Counted from the first letter of the stretch, positions 55,269-64,000 are shown. The stretch: 64,000 nucleotides of DNA from Chitinophaga arvensicola (GCF_900110835.1 NZ_FOJG01000002.1:1578979-1642978), one strand, 5' to 3'. Notes: generated from the letters alone by a model not told the origin. Numbers and translations: made by a program.

Positions 55269-56808
55269 GCATCACGGTACCGGTTTGCTTACGCGCCTGC
55301 TGCTTACTGTCGGTATACAGCAGTACCCACACATACGTCGCCGCAGGCAGCGCACTTCCTTTAAAGAGTCCATCCCAGGCGCCTTCCGGATTGTTGGTAC
55401 TGAATACGGTTTGCCCCCAGCGGGTAAATACATCCAGCCGGTAATCGTGTACGTCATCATGCACCTTTGCGCGGAACAGGTCATTCTGCCCGTCGCCATT
55501 GGGTGTAAAGGCAGTGGGAACAAATACCGCACATTCACGGATATTACGTTTGATACTGGCGCTACCATCTGTTAAACAGCTATACTGATCTTTTACCTGG
55601 AACTGATGACTTCCCTCACCGAGCTGACTAAAGCTGTTATCGGTCTGCCAGCCGGAAGTTTCCAGTTTATACAGATAAGGAGATGTTCCTCCTGTCACTT
55701 TCAGTTCAATTTTTCCATCGGTGGTTTCACTGCAACTGATATCCCGGGTGTTGACTCCTACTATCTGCAGCGGATCCGGCTCGGTTATTTTTATATCACG
55801 AAGTTTGTCTTCACAACCCATATCGTCTTTTACCGCTACAAAGTAATTTCCTGCTTTCAGTCCTTTGAATTCGGGCGTGTATGTTGGCTGAACCGCATTA
55901 TTCAGGTAATACCGGTAAGGAGGAAGACCCCCTTCGGTAACAATCCTGATTTCATTTTTAGCTTCTCCATGGCAGCCCGAAAGTGTAGTACTGACTTTAC
56001 TTACCAATACTATTTCCTTTACCGTTACAGATGCCGTGGCGGAGGTGCCGTTAGCTGCTGTTACGGTTACCTGGTAATTTCCGGGGGATAGATTATTAAT
56101 TTTATTTGTTGTCTGGCCACCAGGAGTCCACAGATAGGTATATGGTCCTGCATTACCTATTACTTTAGCGGAAGCTGTACCCATAGTTTTACCTCTGCAG
56201 GTATTCTCTACAGCAATAATAACCTGGGGGATTTCCCGGAGAGAAGGCGATAAATTATCTATCAGCACAATAGATCCGTATGCACTTTTTTCGCAGGCGA
56301 CAGCTGCATCTGTCCAGAAGGAAATGTACTTGTAGTCACGGGCAGGATTGACTACCGCGTTGTACCTTTTCCAGTTTGTATGAGAGAACGGGCCCGATCT
56401 CCATAGCAATTCAGCGGTATCTCCTGGTGTGTCTCCGGCGTAGATAGCTATATTTCCATAGCATCCTGCATACGCATAAAAAGCGGTGTATGCCAGGTCA
56501 AAAGAAAGTGAATAACTATATCCTCCCTTCATGGATACGGCTTGAGCGATACCTTCCGGCCATAAAGGGCCGCCGTGGAGTCCTACATAGGAATTCCCAT
56601 CTGAGGGAGGTAATGCTATACCAAAAATACCAGGCTGAATGTCGGGTGTGCCAATGGCTGTTGTCCATGACTTCGGCGCTTTACCTTGTACTGGTTTATC
56701 TTCAAAGGACGGATTTTTTAACGGTATGTCCTGACCGTTTGCCTTTATACAACAGGCAAACAGACAGTACAATAGGATTTTCAAGGCAAAGCATGGTCTA
56801 TTACACAT
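55258..56808 (-). CDS. Secreted SprB-repeat protein with T9SS type B (CHU_C) domain
   Basis: A 516-residue protein with a signal peptide (ILLYCLFACCIKANGQ). Residues 25-195 form a jelly-roll-like domain that begins NPSFE and may bind carbohydrate. Three SprB-type repeats follow (about 197-420; e.g. NAGPYTYLWTPGG, GGLPPYRYYLN, GGTSPYLYKLE). The CHU_C/T9SS type B domain starts FVPTAFTPNGDG and ends in the type-B-like VMLIR. It is exported and likely attached to the cell surface. It is the most downstream gene of the right-hand cluster but is separated from the previous gene by 173 bp, so it may have its own promoter. Confidence 0.88.
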   Translation of the reverse strand: MCNRPCFALKILLYCLFACCIKANGQDIPLKNPSFEDKPVQGKAPKSWTTAIGTPDIQPGIFGIALPPSDGNSYVGLHGGPLWPEGIAQAVSMKGGYSYSLSFDLAYTAFYAYAGCYGNIAIYAGDTPGDTAELLWRSGPFSHTNWKRYNAVVNPARDYKYISFWTDAAVACEKSAYGSIVLIDNLSPSLREIPQVIIAVENTCRGKTMGTASAKVIGNAGPYTYLWTPGGQTTNKINNLSPGNYQVTVTAANGTSATASVTVKEIVLVSKVSTTLSGCHGEAKNEIRIVTEGGLPPYRYYLNNAVQPTYTPEFKGLKAGNYFVAVKDDMGCEDKLRDIKITEPDPLQIVGVNTRDISCSETTDGKIELKVTGGTSPYLYKLETSGWQTDNSFSQLGEGSHQFQVKDQYSCLTDGSASIKRNIRECAVFVPTAFTPNGDGQNDLFRAKVHDDVHDYRLDVFTRWGQTVFSTNNPEGAWDGLFKGSALPAATYVWVLLYTDSKQQARKQTGTVMLIR

Positions 56809-56981
56809 AATAGTGTTTAGATAGGATATTAACTAAGATTTTTATGCTGCATTCTACGCGTCAAACTGTATAAAACCGATATACACAACTACATAAAATA
56901 CGAATATATAAAAATATAAATTATGATTTAATCTATCCTATAAAACAATTTAATGTAAGGCCTTCTGCCGAACTCTGACGT

Positions 56982-58178
56982 TTACTCCATCATCATTTTA
57001 CTTTCACTGACAATCGTTTTTTTCATCAGATTCATCTTCTCGCTATCTGGCTGATCCTTACCGTTTTTGTCCGTTTTCCTTATACTGACTTTCATGAACT
57101 TCACCGTAGGAGCGTATCCGTTAGGTTTATAGCTGCGGAAAGGTCTTTCTATATTATTTTTCCACACCGGATCAATTATTTGAATACTACCTTTCATTGG
57201 AGGTACATCATAGTACTTCTTCATTCCTCCTATGGAAAAGGCAATAGAAGATCCGTCGTCCTGATGCCCCCTGATAGTTATGTCTACCTGTTTTGGATTT
57301 GTACCAATCAATCTGGACAAGGCAATAACAATCCCATGTTTTGCATTATTTAGAGTAACTGGATTTTCCATCAAAATATTGTCTATAACATCATTATTAT
57401 TATTTGGTTCAATGTCGATACCACTCATTGGTGTTTGTCCGTATGTATTTGAGATGACGGGAGCAACCAGTTTCAGCCCGCTGACAGAAGTAATGGACAT
57501 CCCATTACGCCTGTTGTAATCCAACATGGCATTATAGATATTAATGTTGCTACTGGTTACTCCTTTCAATCCCCCCACATATATTCCGTCACCCCAGCAT
57601 TTTGAAATGCGGGGTGCATAAATATTTACATTTTTGGCTGCACGAATAGCAATTCCCATTCCCCATTGGCCGGCGGCGCCTTTATGTGTACTGCGGTCTC
57701 CTTCAATGGTAGCGAAATATATGTTCACGTTCTGTACATTGTGTACCCGCAATATCTCGTACGTATCCTTCTCTGTAGTTTGCAGGAGCAGTTTTGAATG
57801 TGTTTTAAAAACAATATTGGCATCGTTTCCTACGGTTAAGCCCTTATCATTGATAAGTACCGGAAAGTCTGGCAGCACTACGGATTTATGTTGATCCATT
57901 GCTGTCTGCAGATAACTGGTATAATCTACCTTTCCATCTTTCTGATATCCTTTTGGTAAGGCTGCGGTAAGATCAAACGCCGTTGCAGCGATCTCATTCG
58001 CTTTATTCTTAAAGGCATCGGATGGAACATTTACCGTATACTGGTCAGCCACTCCCTGCTTATATGAAAAAGCAGGTATCTGCGCTTTTAAAGGAAAGCA
58101 TCCACTGGTAAGCGCGAAAGTTATCGCCAGCGCTACTGATTTCCATGATCGCCTGAAAGAATATTGCTTCATTTCCAT
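56982..58178 (-). CDS. Right-handed beta-helix (pectate-lyase-like) exported protein
   Basis: A 398-residue protein with a signal sequence. LTSGC could be a lipobox (Cys27), or cleavage may follow KAQ at about 32. From about residue 85 there are repeated beta-helix rungs such as VQNVNIYFATIEGD, AKNVNIYAPRISKC and SSNINIYNAMLDYN, each with the N-x-x-I-x pattern. This fold is shared by polysaccharide lyases, hydrolases and epimerases; I cannot name the activity. It overlaps the aminotransferase gene by 10 bp and is inside the polysaccharide operon, so it may trim or bind the polymer. An alternative start is Met3. Confidence 0.75.
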   Translation of the reverse strand: MEMKQYSFRRSWKSVALAITFALTSGCFPLKAQIPAFSYKQGVADQYTVNVPSDAFKNKANEIAATAFDLTAALPKGYQKDGKVDYTSYLQTAMDQHKSVVLPDFPVLINDKGLTVGNDANIVFKTHSKLLLQTTEKDTYEILRVHNVQNVNIYFATIEGDRSTHKGAAGQWGMGIAIRAAKNVNIYAPRISKCWGDGIYVGGLKGVTSSNINIYNAMLDYNRRNGMSITSVSGLKLVAPVISNTYGQTPMSGIDIEPNNNNDVIDNILMENPVTLNNAKHGIVIALSRLIGTNPKQVDITIRGHQDDGSSIAFSIGGMKKYYDVPPMKGSIQIIDPVWKNNIERPFRSYKPNGYAPTVKFMKVSIRKTDKNGKDQPDSEKMNLMKKTIVSESKMMME

Positions 58179-59299
58179 TCTTTTTTTATCTGATTAACAA
58201 CTTCCCTTAATTGCTCCTGCGTCAGATTTGATCCGCTTGGCAAACACAGGCCATCTTCGAAAAGGGCCTCAGATACGCCGTTGGAATAGGTGGGTGCACC
58301 GGAGAAAACTGGCTGCTTATGCATAGGCTTCCAAAGCGGCCGGGATTCTATGTTCTCTTTTTCCAGTGCCAACCTCAGCGTTTCACGACTAACACCTTTG
58401 CTCTTTTTTTGATCCACCAGTATGGTAGTTAACCATCGGTTACTGATACAGCCTTCCGGCTCACTTAAAAAAGTAATACCAGGTAATTGTCCAAGTTCTT
58501 TCACATAATAGTCAAAATTAGAACGGCGTTGTTTTACCCGTTCATCAATCACCGTCATCTGTCCCCGTCCTATACCTGCACATATATTACTCATCCGATA
58601 ATTATACCCGATATGACTATGTTCATAATGAGGAGCAGGATCCCTGGCCTGGGTAGCGAGAAACCGGGCATTGTCAACCATGTCCTTACTCGAACTCAGG
58701 AGGGCGCCGCCACCACTGGTGGTGATAATTTTGTTGCCATTAAAACTCAGTATTCCCATCTGTCCCAGGCTACCACAGGCTGTTCCCTGATAAAAAGAGC
58801 CAAGTGCTTCGGCAGCATCTTCAACTACGGGAATTTCATACCTGGATGCGATGGCGTTAATTTCCTTCATGTTTGCCGGCATTCCATATAGATGGACCGG
58901 AATAATAGCTTTCGGCTTTTTCCCTTTTTCCAGTCGTTGCCGGATGGCATTTTCCAGCAACTCAGGATCCATGTTCCATGTATCCCGTTCGCTGTCAATA
59001 AAAACGGGTATAGCGCCGAGATATGCAATGGGATTGGCTGAGGCCGAAAAAGTCATGCTCTGGCAAAGCACCTCATCTCCCTTTTTAACATCCAGCAAAA
59101 TAAGCGCAAGATGTAATGCCGCTGTACCGGAAGAAAGTACTGCAGCATGCCTGGAATTGGTATAATGCTGCAGATCCCGTTCAAACCCGTCTACCTGTGG
59201 TCCAAGCGGGGCAATCCAGTTAGACTGAAAAACATCCTTTACAAATTCCAATTCCTTTTCTCCCATATGTGGAGATGATAACCATATCTTTTCCTTCAT
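58169..59299 (-). CDS. DegT/DnrJ/EryC1/StrS aminotransferase (PglE-like)
   Basis: A 376-residue PLP enzyme. The PLP lysine is Lys190 in SFNGNKIITTSGGG, the motif of sugar aminotransferases. VVEDAAEALGS contains the Asp that contacts the PLP ring. These enzymes install an amino group on a UDP-keto sugar. Being next to PglD-like and PglC-like genes, it fits the PglE role (UDP-4-amino-4,6-dideoxy-GlcNAc), but the UDP-GlcNAc 4,6-dehydratase is not in the window. It lies 14 bp after the acetyltransferase gene. Confidence 0.85.
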   Translation of the reverse strand: MKEKIWLSSPHMGEKELEFVKDVFQSNWIAPLGPQVDGFERDLQHYTNSRHAAVLSSGTAALHLALILLDVKKGDEVLCQSMTFSASANPIAYLGAIPVFIDSERDTWNMDPELLENAIRQRLEKGKKPKAIIPVHLYGMPANMKEINAIASRYEIPVVEDAAEALGSFYQGTACGSLGQMGILSFNGNKIITTSGGGALLSSSKDMVDNARFLATQARDPAPHYEHSHIGYNYRMSNICAGIGRGQMTVIDERVKQRRSNFDYYVKELGQLPGITFLSEPEGCISNRWLTTILVDQKKSKGVSRETLRLALEKENIESRPLWKPMHKQPVFSGAPTYSNGVSEALFEDGLCLPSGSNLTQEQLREVVNQIKKEWK

Positions 59300-59313
59300 G
59301 ATCTGAAACTTTA

Positions 59314-59940
59314 CTATATTTCTGAGTTATATTTTATTATTCTCGCAGGATTTCCCACCACAACTGCATAATCAGGAACATCCCGTATCACTGCTGCTCC
59401 GGCGCCAATGGTAGCCCATCTTCCTATAGTGACCCCCTGTATCACACAGGCGCCTATTCCAATGTGAGCTCCTTCCGCCACTGTTACATTTCCGGCCAAA
59501 GCTACATTTGGAGAAATATGAACATAGTCGTCTATCACGCAATCATGGTCTACCGATGCATTAGTGTTAATGATACAATGCGCTCCTATCATCACCTCAC
59601 TATTAACCGTTGATCCTGCCATTACCGCTGTTCCCGGTCCGATAGTAGCCCTGGATGACACACAGGCAGATGGATGAACAACTGTAGTAAAAGGCAAGGT
59701 CATCCTGCCTGCAATTTTCTTGCGTATATGATTATTCCCTATGGCAATGATCAAGGTTGCTGCCCTGCTGATTTTAGCGGGATCAAAACGTCCGGATACA
59801 GCGTATCCAAGGAGTTCCCTGCGTGAGGGATCATCATCAAATATACCAGCCGGTACCTGTCCCATTCTTTCCATAATTTCGATGATAACTTTCCCATGTC
59901 CGCTGGCACCTAAGAGATATATTTCCGGTTGTAATTCCAT
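59314..59940 (-). CDS. Hexapeptide sugar O/N-acetyltransferase, PglD/NeuD family
   Basis: A 208-residue enzyme. A Rossmann-like N-terminal domain (IYLLGASGHGKVI) is followed by a left-handed beta-helix with isoleucine-patch repeats (VMIGAHCIINTNASVDHDCVI and following). The His in VDHDC matches the catalytic base of PglD. It transfers acetyl from acetyl-CoA to the amino sugar, the step after PglE. Close spacing to both neighbours supports one transcript. Confidence 0.85.
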   Translation of the reverse strand: MELQPEIYLLGASGHGKVIIEIMERMGQVPAGIFDDDPSRRELLGYAVSGRFDPAKISRAATLIIAIGNNHIRKKIAGRMTLPFTTVVHPSACVSSRATIGPGTAVMAGSTVNSEVMIGAHCIINTNASVDHDCVIDDYVHISPNVALAGNVTVAEGAHIGIGACVIQGVTIGRWATIGAGAAVIRDVPDYAVVVGNPARIIKYNSEI

Positions 59941-59960
59941 TTCCTGAGTTTAAGCAAAGG

Positions 59961-60578
59961 TTAATATTTCGGACTTCCGGTAAATTTTTCCATTGTAACG
60001 TGTCCTGCCTGATTTATCCCTTCTGACCGGAATACCTTAATAAAGGTCATCCACATAATTCTTATATCCAGTAACAGGTTCATGTGATCCACATACCAGA
60101 CATCAAGTGCAAATTTCTTTTCCCAACTGATAGCATTTCTGCCATTCACCTGTGCCCATCCCGTAATTCCAGGCCTGGCTTCGTGACGCCTGTGCTGTTC
60201 ATTATTATACAGGTGAAGATATTCGACCAACAGTGGCCTGGGACCTACCAGGCTCATATCTCCCATTATTACATTCAGCAATTGTGGTATTTCATCCAGC
60301 GAAGTCTTTCTGACAAGTCCGCCAACTTTCGTCATTCGCTCCTCATCCCTTAACAGACTACCATCTGCTGCCCTTTTATCATTCATTGTCTTAAATTTGA
60401 TCAGCCTGAATACACGACCATTAAGACCGGGCCTCCGTTGTGTAAAAAATGGCTTTCCTCCATTTGTAATGGTCAGCAGTAATGTGATTACCAAAAAAAA
60501 TGGTAATAACAAGATGAATGCAGATAAGGCAATCAGGCAATCAAATAATGGTTTAAATAGTTTACGATACCACATCAC
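59961..60578 (-). CDS. Monotopic phosphoglycosyltransferase (PglC-like sugar transferase)
   Basis: A 205-residue small initiating transferase. It has one N-terminal re-entrant membrane helix (about 12-38), KFKTMN, the catalytic Asp-Glu pair in TSLDEIPQ, and VGPRPL. It moves a phospho-sugar from UDP-sugar to undecaprenyl phosphate at the inner membrane, starting a glycan. The short form lacks the N-terminal domains of WbaP/WcaJ. It overlaps the GT4 gene by 17 bp. Confidence 0.9.
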   Translation of the reverse strand: MMWYRKLFKPLFDCLIALSAFILLLPFFLVITLLLTITNGGKPFFTQRRPGLNGRVFRLIKFKTMNDKRAADGSLLRDEERMTKVGGLVRKTSLDEIPQLLNVIMGDMSLVGPRPLLVEYLHLYNNEQHRRHEARPGITGWAQVNGRNAISWEKKFALDVWYVDHMNLLLDIRIMWMTFIKVFRSEGINQAGHVTMEKFTGSPKY

Positions 60579-61788
60579 TTAAAATTTTCAGATAATTACT
60601 AGCGGCTATGTCGAGTGAATAGGCGCTCTTCGCCAGTCGCCCGGCGCGGTTCCGTTGCGTTTCCAATAACAGATCGTCATTGATATAATTACAAAACCGT
60701 TGCGCTTCGATAGCCATCTTTTTAATATCAAAGTCCAGCACAAATCCTACATTTTCCTGTTCTATCACTGCGGCCTGCCATCCCTGGTGGTTGATTACCA
60801 CCGGCCTTGCAGCAGCGAGGCAATCAAAAAATTTATTAGCTGAATTAGCCCACAACTGCGGGATAGGTGTTACAAACGAAGAAGCAACGGTACATTCATA
60901 GTACAACTGCGATAGCTGCGATTTAGGCACCGGATCAAAAAAATATATGTTCTGATTTAAGATTCCTTCCGACTGTGCATATTGTACCAGCATCTCCTTC
61001 TCCATTCCATCTCCAAAAATGATGAACTTCACGGACGGGTCCAGCTTGTGAACGTGGCTGGCCAGTTGTACCATATACTTCAATCCGTTTACCATTCCAA
61101 GTGTGCCTGCATACAGCACTACTTTACGCGGCGCATATCCCAGCAAGGAAGGTAGCAATGCACCAGGCTGTGAATACTTTGAAAAACGATCCGTTTCAGA
61201 AATATTTGCAATGACAGACAATTTGTGCGCAGGCAAGCCTATACGACGGATAACGGAGGACTTCATATCATCCGACAATGCAACAATATGAGCAGATTTA
61301 GCATAAATGTATTTCTCAAACCGCTCCAACAAACGAATCAGCATCTTGTTTTTTATAATGCCCATCGCTACCGGCACCTCAGGCCAAACATCCCTGACCT
61401 CAAAAATAAACGGAACGCGTTTGAAGAATTTTGCAGTAATAGCAGGTATTGCCACGGTAATAGGTGTAGAGGTGGCCAAAACCACATCTGCCTTAATCCT
61501 GAAAGTCCGGAAAGAAGCAAATACGAGAAATTTCAAAAAGGCAATAATACGTTTTGAAAAACTCATCTTATTGCTATACTCCACATGCAGAACATGTAAT
61601 TCAATACCCTCCAATTCCAGTATGGTCCAACCTTTCGAAAACTGGTAGAGGTTTTTCAGGAAAGAACTGCTGGTAATCACAATGACCTTGTGACCGGCTT
61701 GTGTGAACCGTTTTGACAGATCATAAGACCTGGTACCTCCTGCAGCAGCGGGCAATGTAAAATACTGATGGATATATAAGATTCTCAT
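60562..61788 (-). CDS. Family 4 glycosyltransferase (WbuB-like)
   Basis: A 408-residue GT-B enzyme beginning ILYIHQYFTLPAAAGGTRSYD, the WbuB-type opening with the donor-loop glycine pair. It has VVLYAGTLGMVNGL and a C-terminal ANKFFDCLAAARPVV variant of the GT4 signature. It probably adds the second sugar to the lipid-linked primer. ATGA overlap with the acyltransferase stop upstream and 17-bp overlap downstream indicate tight coupling. Confidence 0.85.
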   Translation of the reverse strand: MRILYIHQYFTLPAAAGGTRSYDLSKRFTQAGHKVIVITSSSFLKNLYQFSKGWTILELEGIELHVLHVEYSNKMSFSKRIIAFLKFLVFASFRTFRIKADVVLATSTPITVAIPAITAKFFKRVPFIFEVRDVWPEVPVAMGIIKNKMLIRLLERFEKYIYAKSAHIVALSDDMKSSVIRRIGLPAHKLSVIANISETDRFSKYSQPGALLPSLLGYAPRKVVLYAGTLGMVNGLKYMVQLASHVHKLDPSVKFIIFGDGMEKEMLVQYAQSEGILNQNIYFFDPVPKSQLSQLYYECTVASSFVTPIPQLWANSANKFFDCLAAARPVVINHQGWQAAVIEQENVGFVLDFDIKKMAIEAQRFCNYINDDLLLETQRNRAGRLAKSAYSLDIAASNYLKILSDVVS

Positions 61789-62294
61789 GGTAATTTCTTT
61801 ATAAAGACCGTTGGCACACCTGCATATAATGCACGCTCTTCGGTGAAAGGTTTATTGATGACCGATCCGGCTCCCAATACAGACTGGGCCGGCAACACGC
61901 TTCCCCCGACCACAGAGCAGTTGCCTGCAATCCATGCTCCATGACCAATGCTGACCGGTCTTGGATCTGATTTACCAAAACGATAAGCCCCATTATGAAA
62001 AGTGTGGTTAGCCGATGAAATAATACAATTAGGTCCTATTAATACCCGGTTTCCGATATGAATGTCCAGTCCTATCAACACACAATTGTGCGCAATGTAG
62101 ACGTCGTCACCCACCGTAAGTCCCGAAAGGGAATTGAATGTAACAGACGCTGTAACCTGGAAATTCCTTCCGCAGCGCTTCATCATCAATGAATACAAAA
62201 AACCCCGGAAACGCATAAAAACAGGTATGTTAGGCAACAGTATTGTTATCGTCCGGACAAACCAGGAATATATTATGGATAACTTAACCTTCAT
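61785..62294 (-). CDS. Hexapeptide acyltransferase (WcaF/CapG-like)
   Basis: A 169-residue left-handed beta-helix protein with repeats such as VYIAHNCVLIGLDIHIG and the acetyl-CoA-site SSANHTFHNG segment, containing the catalytic His. It acetylates a sugar residue of the polymer or a lipid-linked intermediate. A short N-terminal helix (about residues 7-33) is hydrophobic. Start overlaps the end of the upstream GT4 gene by 11 bp. Confidence 0.85.
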   Translation of the reverse strand: MKVKLSIIYSWFVRTITILLPNIPVFMRFRGFLYSLMMKRCGRNFQVTASVTFNSLSGLTVGDDVYIAHNCVLIGLDIHIGNRVLIGPNCIISSANHTFHNGAYRFGKSDPRPVSIGHGAWIAGNCSVVGGSVLPAQSVLGAGSVINKPFTEERALYAGVPTVFIKKLP

Positions 62295-63432
62295 TCGTAA
62301 ATATCTTTTTAATAAACACTTGAATAGTGAACTCCTTTACTTTTTCATATGCTCTTTTTCTCAAAGAAGCGGCTGATTCCGGGTGTTCGACCAGATAAGC
62401 AATGCGATCTGAAAATGCCTTTTCATCGTTAAAATCCGCGTACATAATGTCGTGTTCCTGCTTAAATACTGCCGGTAGCGAACCAACGGGTGTACTCAGT
62501 ATATTTATTCCATTGGCCATACCTTCCAATATCACCCTGGGAGAGCCTTCCGACAAACTGGCAAAACAAAATATATGATGGGTCCGAAAAAGTGTATTAA
62601 GTGTAGTGCGATTGTCTATATGTCCTAAAAAAGTTACTTTACCCTCCAGGCTACTATCCTTAACAAGCATTTTAAGTTCCCTTTCAAATTCGCCTGATCC
62701 GGCAATTGTCAGTGTAGCACCAGGATACTTTTGCTGCACCCTGGCAAAAGCCTTAATTACCACTTCCACCCCTTTTGCTTTTCTCAGATACCCTACATAA
62801 AGCAGCTTTAATCCATGCCTGGGCAATTGCTTCGTTTCATCCAAATGGAAGTCGGCTTCATTCAGGGTAGAAGAAATCACCGGTGTTGCATTTATCCGCC
62901 ACCTGGCTAACTTCTGTTTAAGATGATGGCCGTTGGTAAACACTTTTGCGCCTTTACAAGCCCAGATATAAGCCATATGTTCCGGCATGAAAAAAGATAT
63001 CAACGCTAACTTTTTCAGGGTACGGAAGTTAGGGTTTACCCACGCCGCATCAATAGGATCACCTACAAAATGAACGATACGTTTCTTTTTTCCCAGGAAC
63101 CTTTTACTGAGCCATCCTAAGGGAGTTGGATATCTTAAGTAAACGATGTCATACTGATTAAGTTGCTGATAAGCGGCCCGGTATGATTTATAATGTTTTA
63201 CTGCTGCCTTATAACTATCCGAATATGGCAGTTCATGTACCACCACATGGTTGAAGCTTGAAAGAGATACCAAACCAGCTTCATGCTCACCCATCACTTT
63301 AACCGGTGATAACAGGCCCACTTCGTCATAATACTTCACAATCTCATTCAGATATACCCAATGAGTGTAAGGGAGGAAATATTCATTTCCTCTTTTTGAC
63401 ACTACCCACGCCTGTAATAAAATCTTTGCCAT
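62284..63432 (-). CDS. Family 4 glycosyltransferase
   Basis: A 382-residue GT-B enzyme. It carries KLLYVGYLRKAKGVEVVI at the start of the C-terminal domain and the SLSEGSPRVILEGMANG form of the GT4 donor signature. The N-terminal half is less conserved, as usual for acceptor-binding domains. It sits between the Wzy-like gene (21-bp gap) and the acyltransferase (overlap), so it belongs to the same operon. Confidence 0.85.
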   Translation of the reverse strand: MAKILLQAWVVSKRGNEYFLPYTHWVYLNEIVKYYDEVGLLSPVKVMGEHEAGLVSLSSFNHVVVHELPYSDSYKAAVKHYKSYRAAYQQLNQYDIVYLRYPTPLGWLSKRFLGKKKRIVHFVGDPIDAAWVNPNFRTLKKLALISFFMPEHMAYIWACKGAKVFTNGHHLKQKLARWRINATPVISSTLNEADFHLDETKQLPRHGLKLLYVGYLRKAKGVEVVIKAFARVQQKYPGATLTIAGSGEFERELKMLVKDSSLEGKVTFLGHIDNRTTLNTLFRTHHIFCFASLSEGSPRVILEGMANGINILSTPVGSLPAVFKQEHDIMYADFNDEKAFSDRIAYLVEHPESAASLRKRAYEKVKEFTIQVFIKKIFTNEG

Positions 63433-63453
63433 AAGGTTACATAGAATAATAAA

Positions 63454-64000
63454 TTAGTTCAATTGCGCTTCAAGCACCTTCAACCGCGCTGCTTTATCAT
63501 ATGCTGTTTTTGCATCTCCTGCATTGATAAGTTTTTCACAGATTAACATAAACAAAAAGAAAAGCTGCATACAGATGGTGTTCTGAAAATTCTCAATACT
63601 TATACCAATGATGAGCATAAATACCAGCGACAATATCAGGTAGTTACCGAATATCTCTGATAAAGTCTCGTTCCTCTGTTTCATCAGTTTTATACTATAT
63701 TTCACTGATCTTACGATGATCACAAAGAATAATGACACTCCCCAAACACCATTATAAATAACAGCTCCCAGGTAAGTATTATGTGCAGTAGCTTTATAGA
63801 TATTTTTAGCCATCACCATACCGATGCCGTTAAAGAGCAGCACCGGATCAAATTTATCCAGGAACATGCTCCATACTTCTGAGCGTTTATCCAAACCTGC
63901 TTCTGTTGTACTTCCCGTGGCGCCTGTAAACCGGGCAAACAAAAGGTCTCTGACAGGGTTATCTATCACCAGCACTAATATGGCTACCATTAAAGCACCG
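63454..64000 (-). CDS. O-antigen ligase/polymerase (Wzy-like), 5' end outside window
   Basis: The frame is open to the right edge, so only the C-terminal part (about 181 residues) is present. It contains a soluble loop with RSEVWSMFLDKFDPVLLFNGIG and TAHNTYLGAVIYNGVWG, the His-containing H-N-x-Y/F-L motif of the Wzy_C/O-antigen ligase family, then three membrane helices. Such proteins polymerise lipid-linked repeat units in the periplasm. A Met at 63990 is an internal residue, not a proven start. Being the upstream gene of the cluster fits a Wzy-dependent pathway. Confidence 0.75.
   Translation of the reverse strand, partial: GALMVAILVLVIDNPVRDLLFARFTGATGSTTEAGLDKRSEVWSMFLDKFDPVLLFNGIGMVMAKNIYKATAHNTYLGAVIYNGVWGVSLFFVIIVRSVKYSIKLMKQRNETLSEIFGNYLILSLVFMLIIGISIENFQNTICMQLFFLFMLICEKLINAGDAKTAYDKAARLKVLEAQLN

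Noticed and set aside
1-64000. Prophage, transposon, toxin-antitoxin or defence system
   Set aside because: No integrase, transposase, phage structural gene, restriction enzyme, toxin pair or cas gene could be recognised on either strand.

Overview
The window looks like chromosomal DNA of a Bacteroidota bacterium, most likely Chitinophagaceae and close to Chitinophaga. Three things support this. Several genes are preceded by the Bacteroidota -7 promoter box TAnnTTTG instead of an E. coli-type -10 box. Two secreted proteins carry type IX secretion (T9SS) C-terminal domains, one of type A and one of type B/CHU_C. The gene content (YfhO protein, BshC for bacillithiol, futalosine-route MqnE, SprB repeats, many lipoproteins with a lipobox Cys) fits that group. 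No rRNA, tRNA, CRISPR array, integrase or transposase was found.

Layout. 1-4567: a lipoprotein cut by the left edge, a small membrane protein coupled to a YhhQ-type queuosine-precursor transporter, and a large YfhO membrane protein. 4607-9247: a tight leftward operon for glycan assembly (GT-A transferase, methyltransferase, polysaccharide deacetylase, GT4, GT2), with an NlpC/P60 lipoprotein upstream. 10178-19222: DnaE, thioredoxin, a secreted M43-type metalloprotease overlapping mqnE, and a DUF192 lipoprotein. 19273-25875: a GreA/GreB-like protein, an FMN glutamate-synthase-like protein, a large cytochrome c lipoprotein, a NupC-type nucleoside transporter and a DUF4259 protein. 25953-32134: SMC and, divergently, an FUSC-family membrane protein; between them lies a perfect 34-bp inverted repeat. 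32422-39488: BshC, a GT4 enzyme, and a leftward glgA-glgC-GH130 glycogen-type operon. 39623-43533: a DUF72 protein and a fused FAD/Fe-S oxidoreductase. 43612-50100: a TolC-adaptor-RND efflux operon ending in a methyltransferase gene. 50270-52032: TMEM175 and DUF2157 membrane proteins. 52120-53836: a class I terpene synthase and a type I IPP isomerase, a small isoprenoid island. 54014-55268: free-methionine-R-sulfoxide reductase and a CpsB/YwqE-type PHP phosphatase. 55258-64000: a leftward exopolysaccharide cluster cut by the right edge (Wzy-like polymerase, two GT4, an acyltransferase, a PglC/PglD/PglE-like trio, a beta-helix protein and a T9SS type B protein).

How the genes work together. 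Two separate surface-glycan loci and a glycogen locus dominate. The right-hand cluster looks like a Wzy-dependent polymer primed by a small monotopic phosphoglycosyltransferase on an amino-acetamido sugar, with secreted proteins at its downstream end. Housekeeping genes (dnaE, smc, trxA, mqnE, bshC) are interspersed. The less ordinary items are the terpene synthase/idi pair, the inverted repeat next to the FUSC promoter, and the GH130 phosphorylase attached to glgA-glgC.
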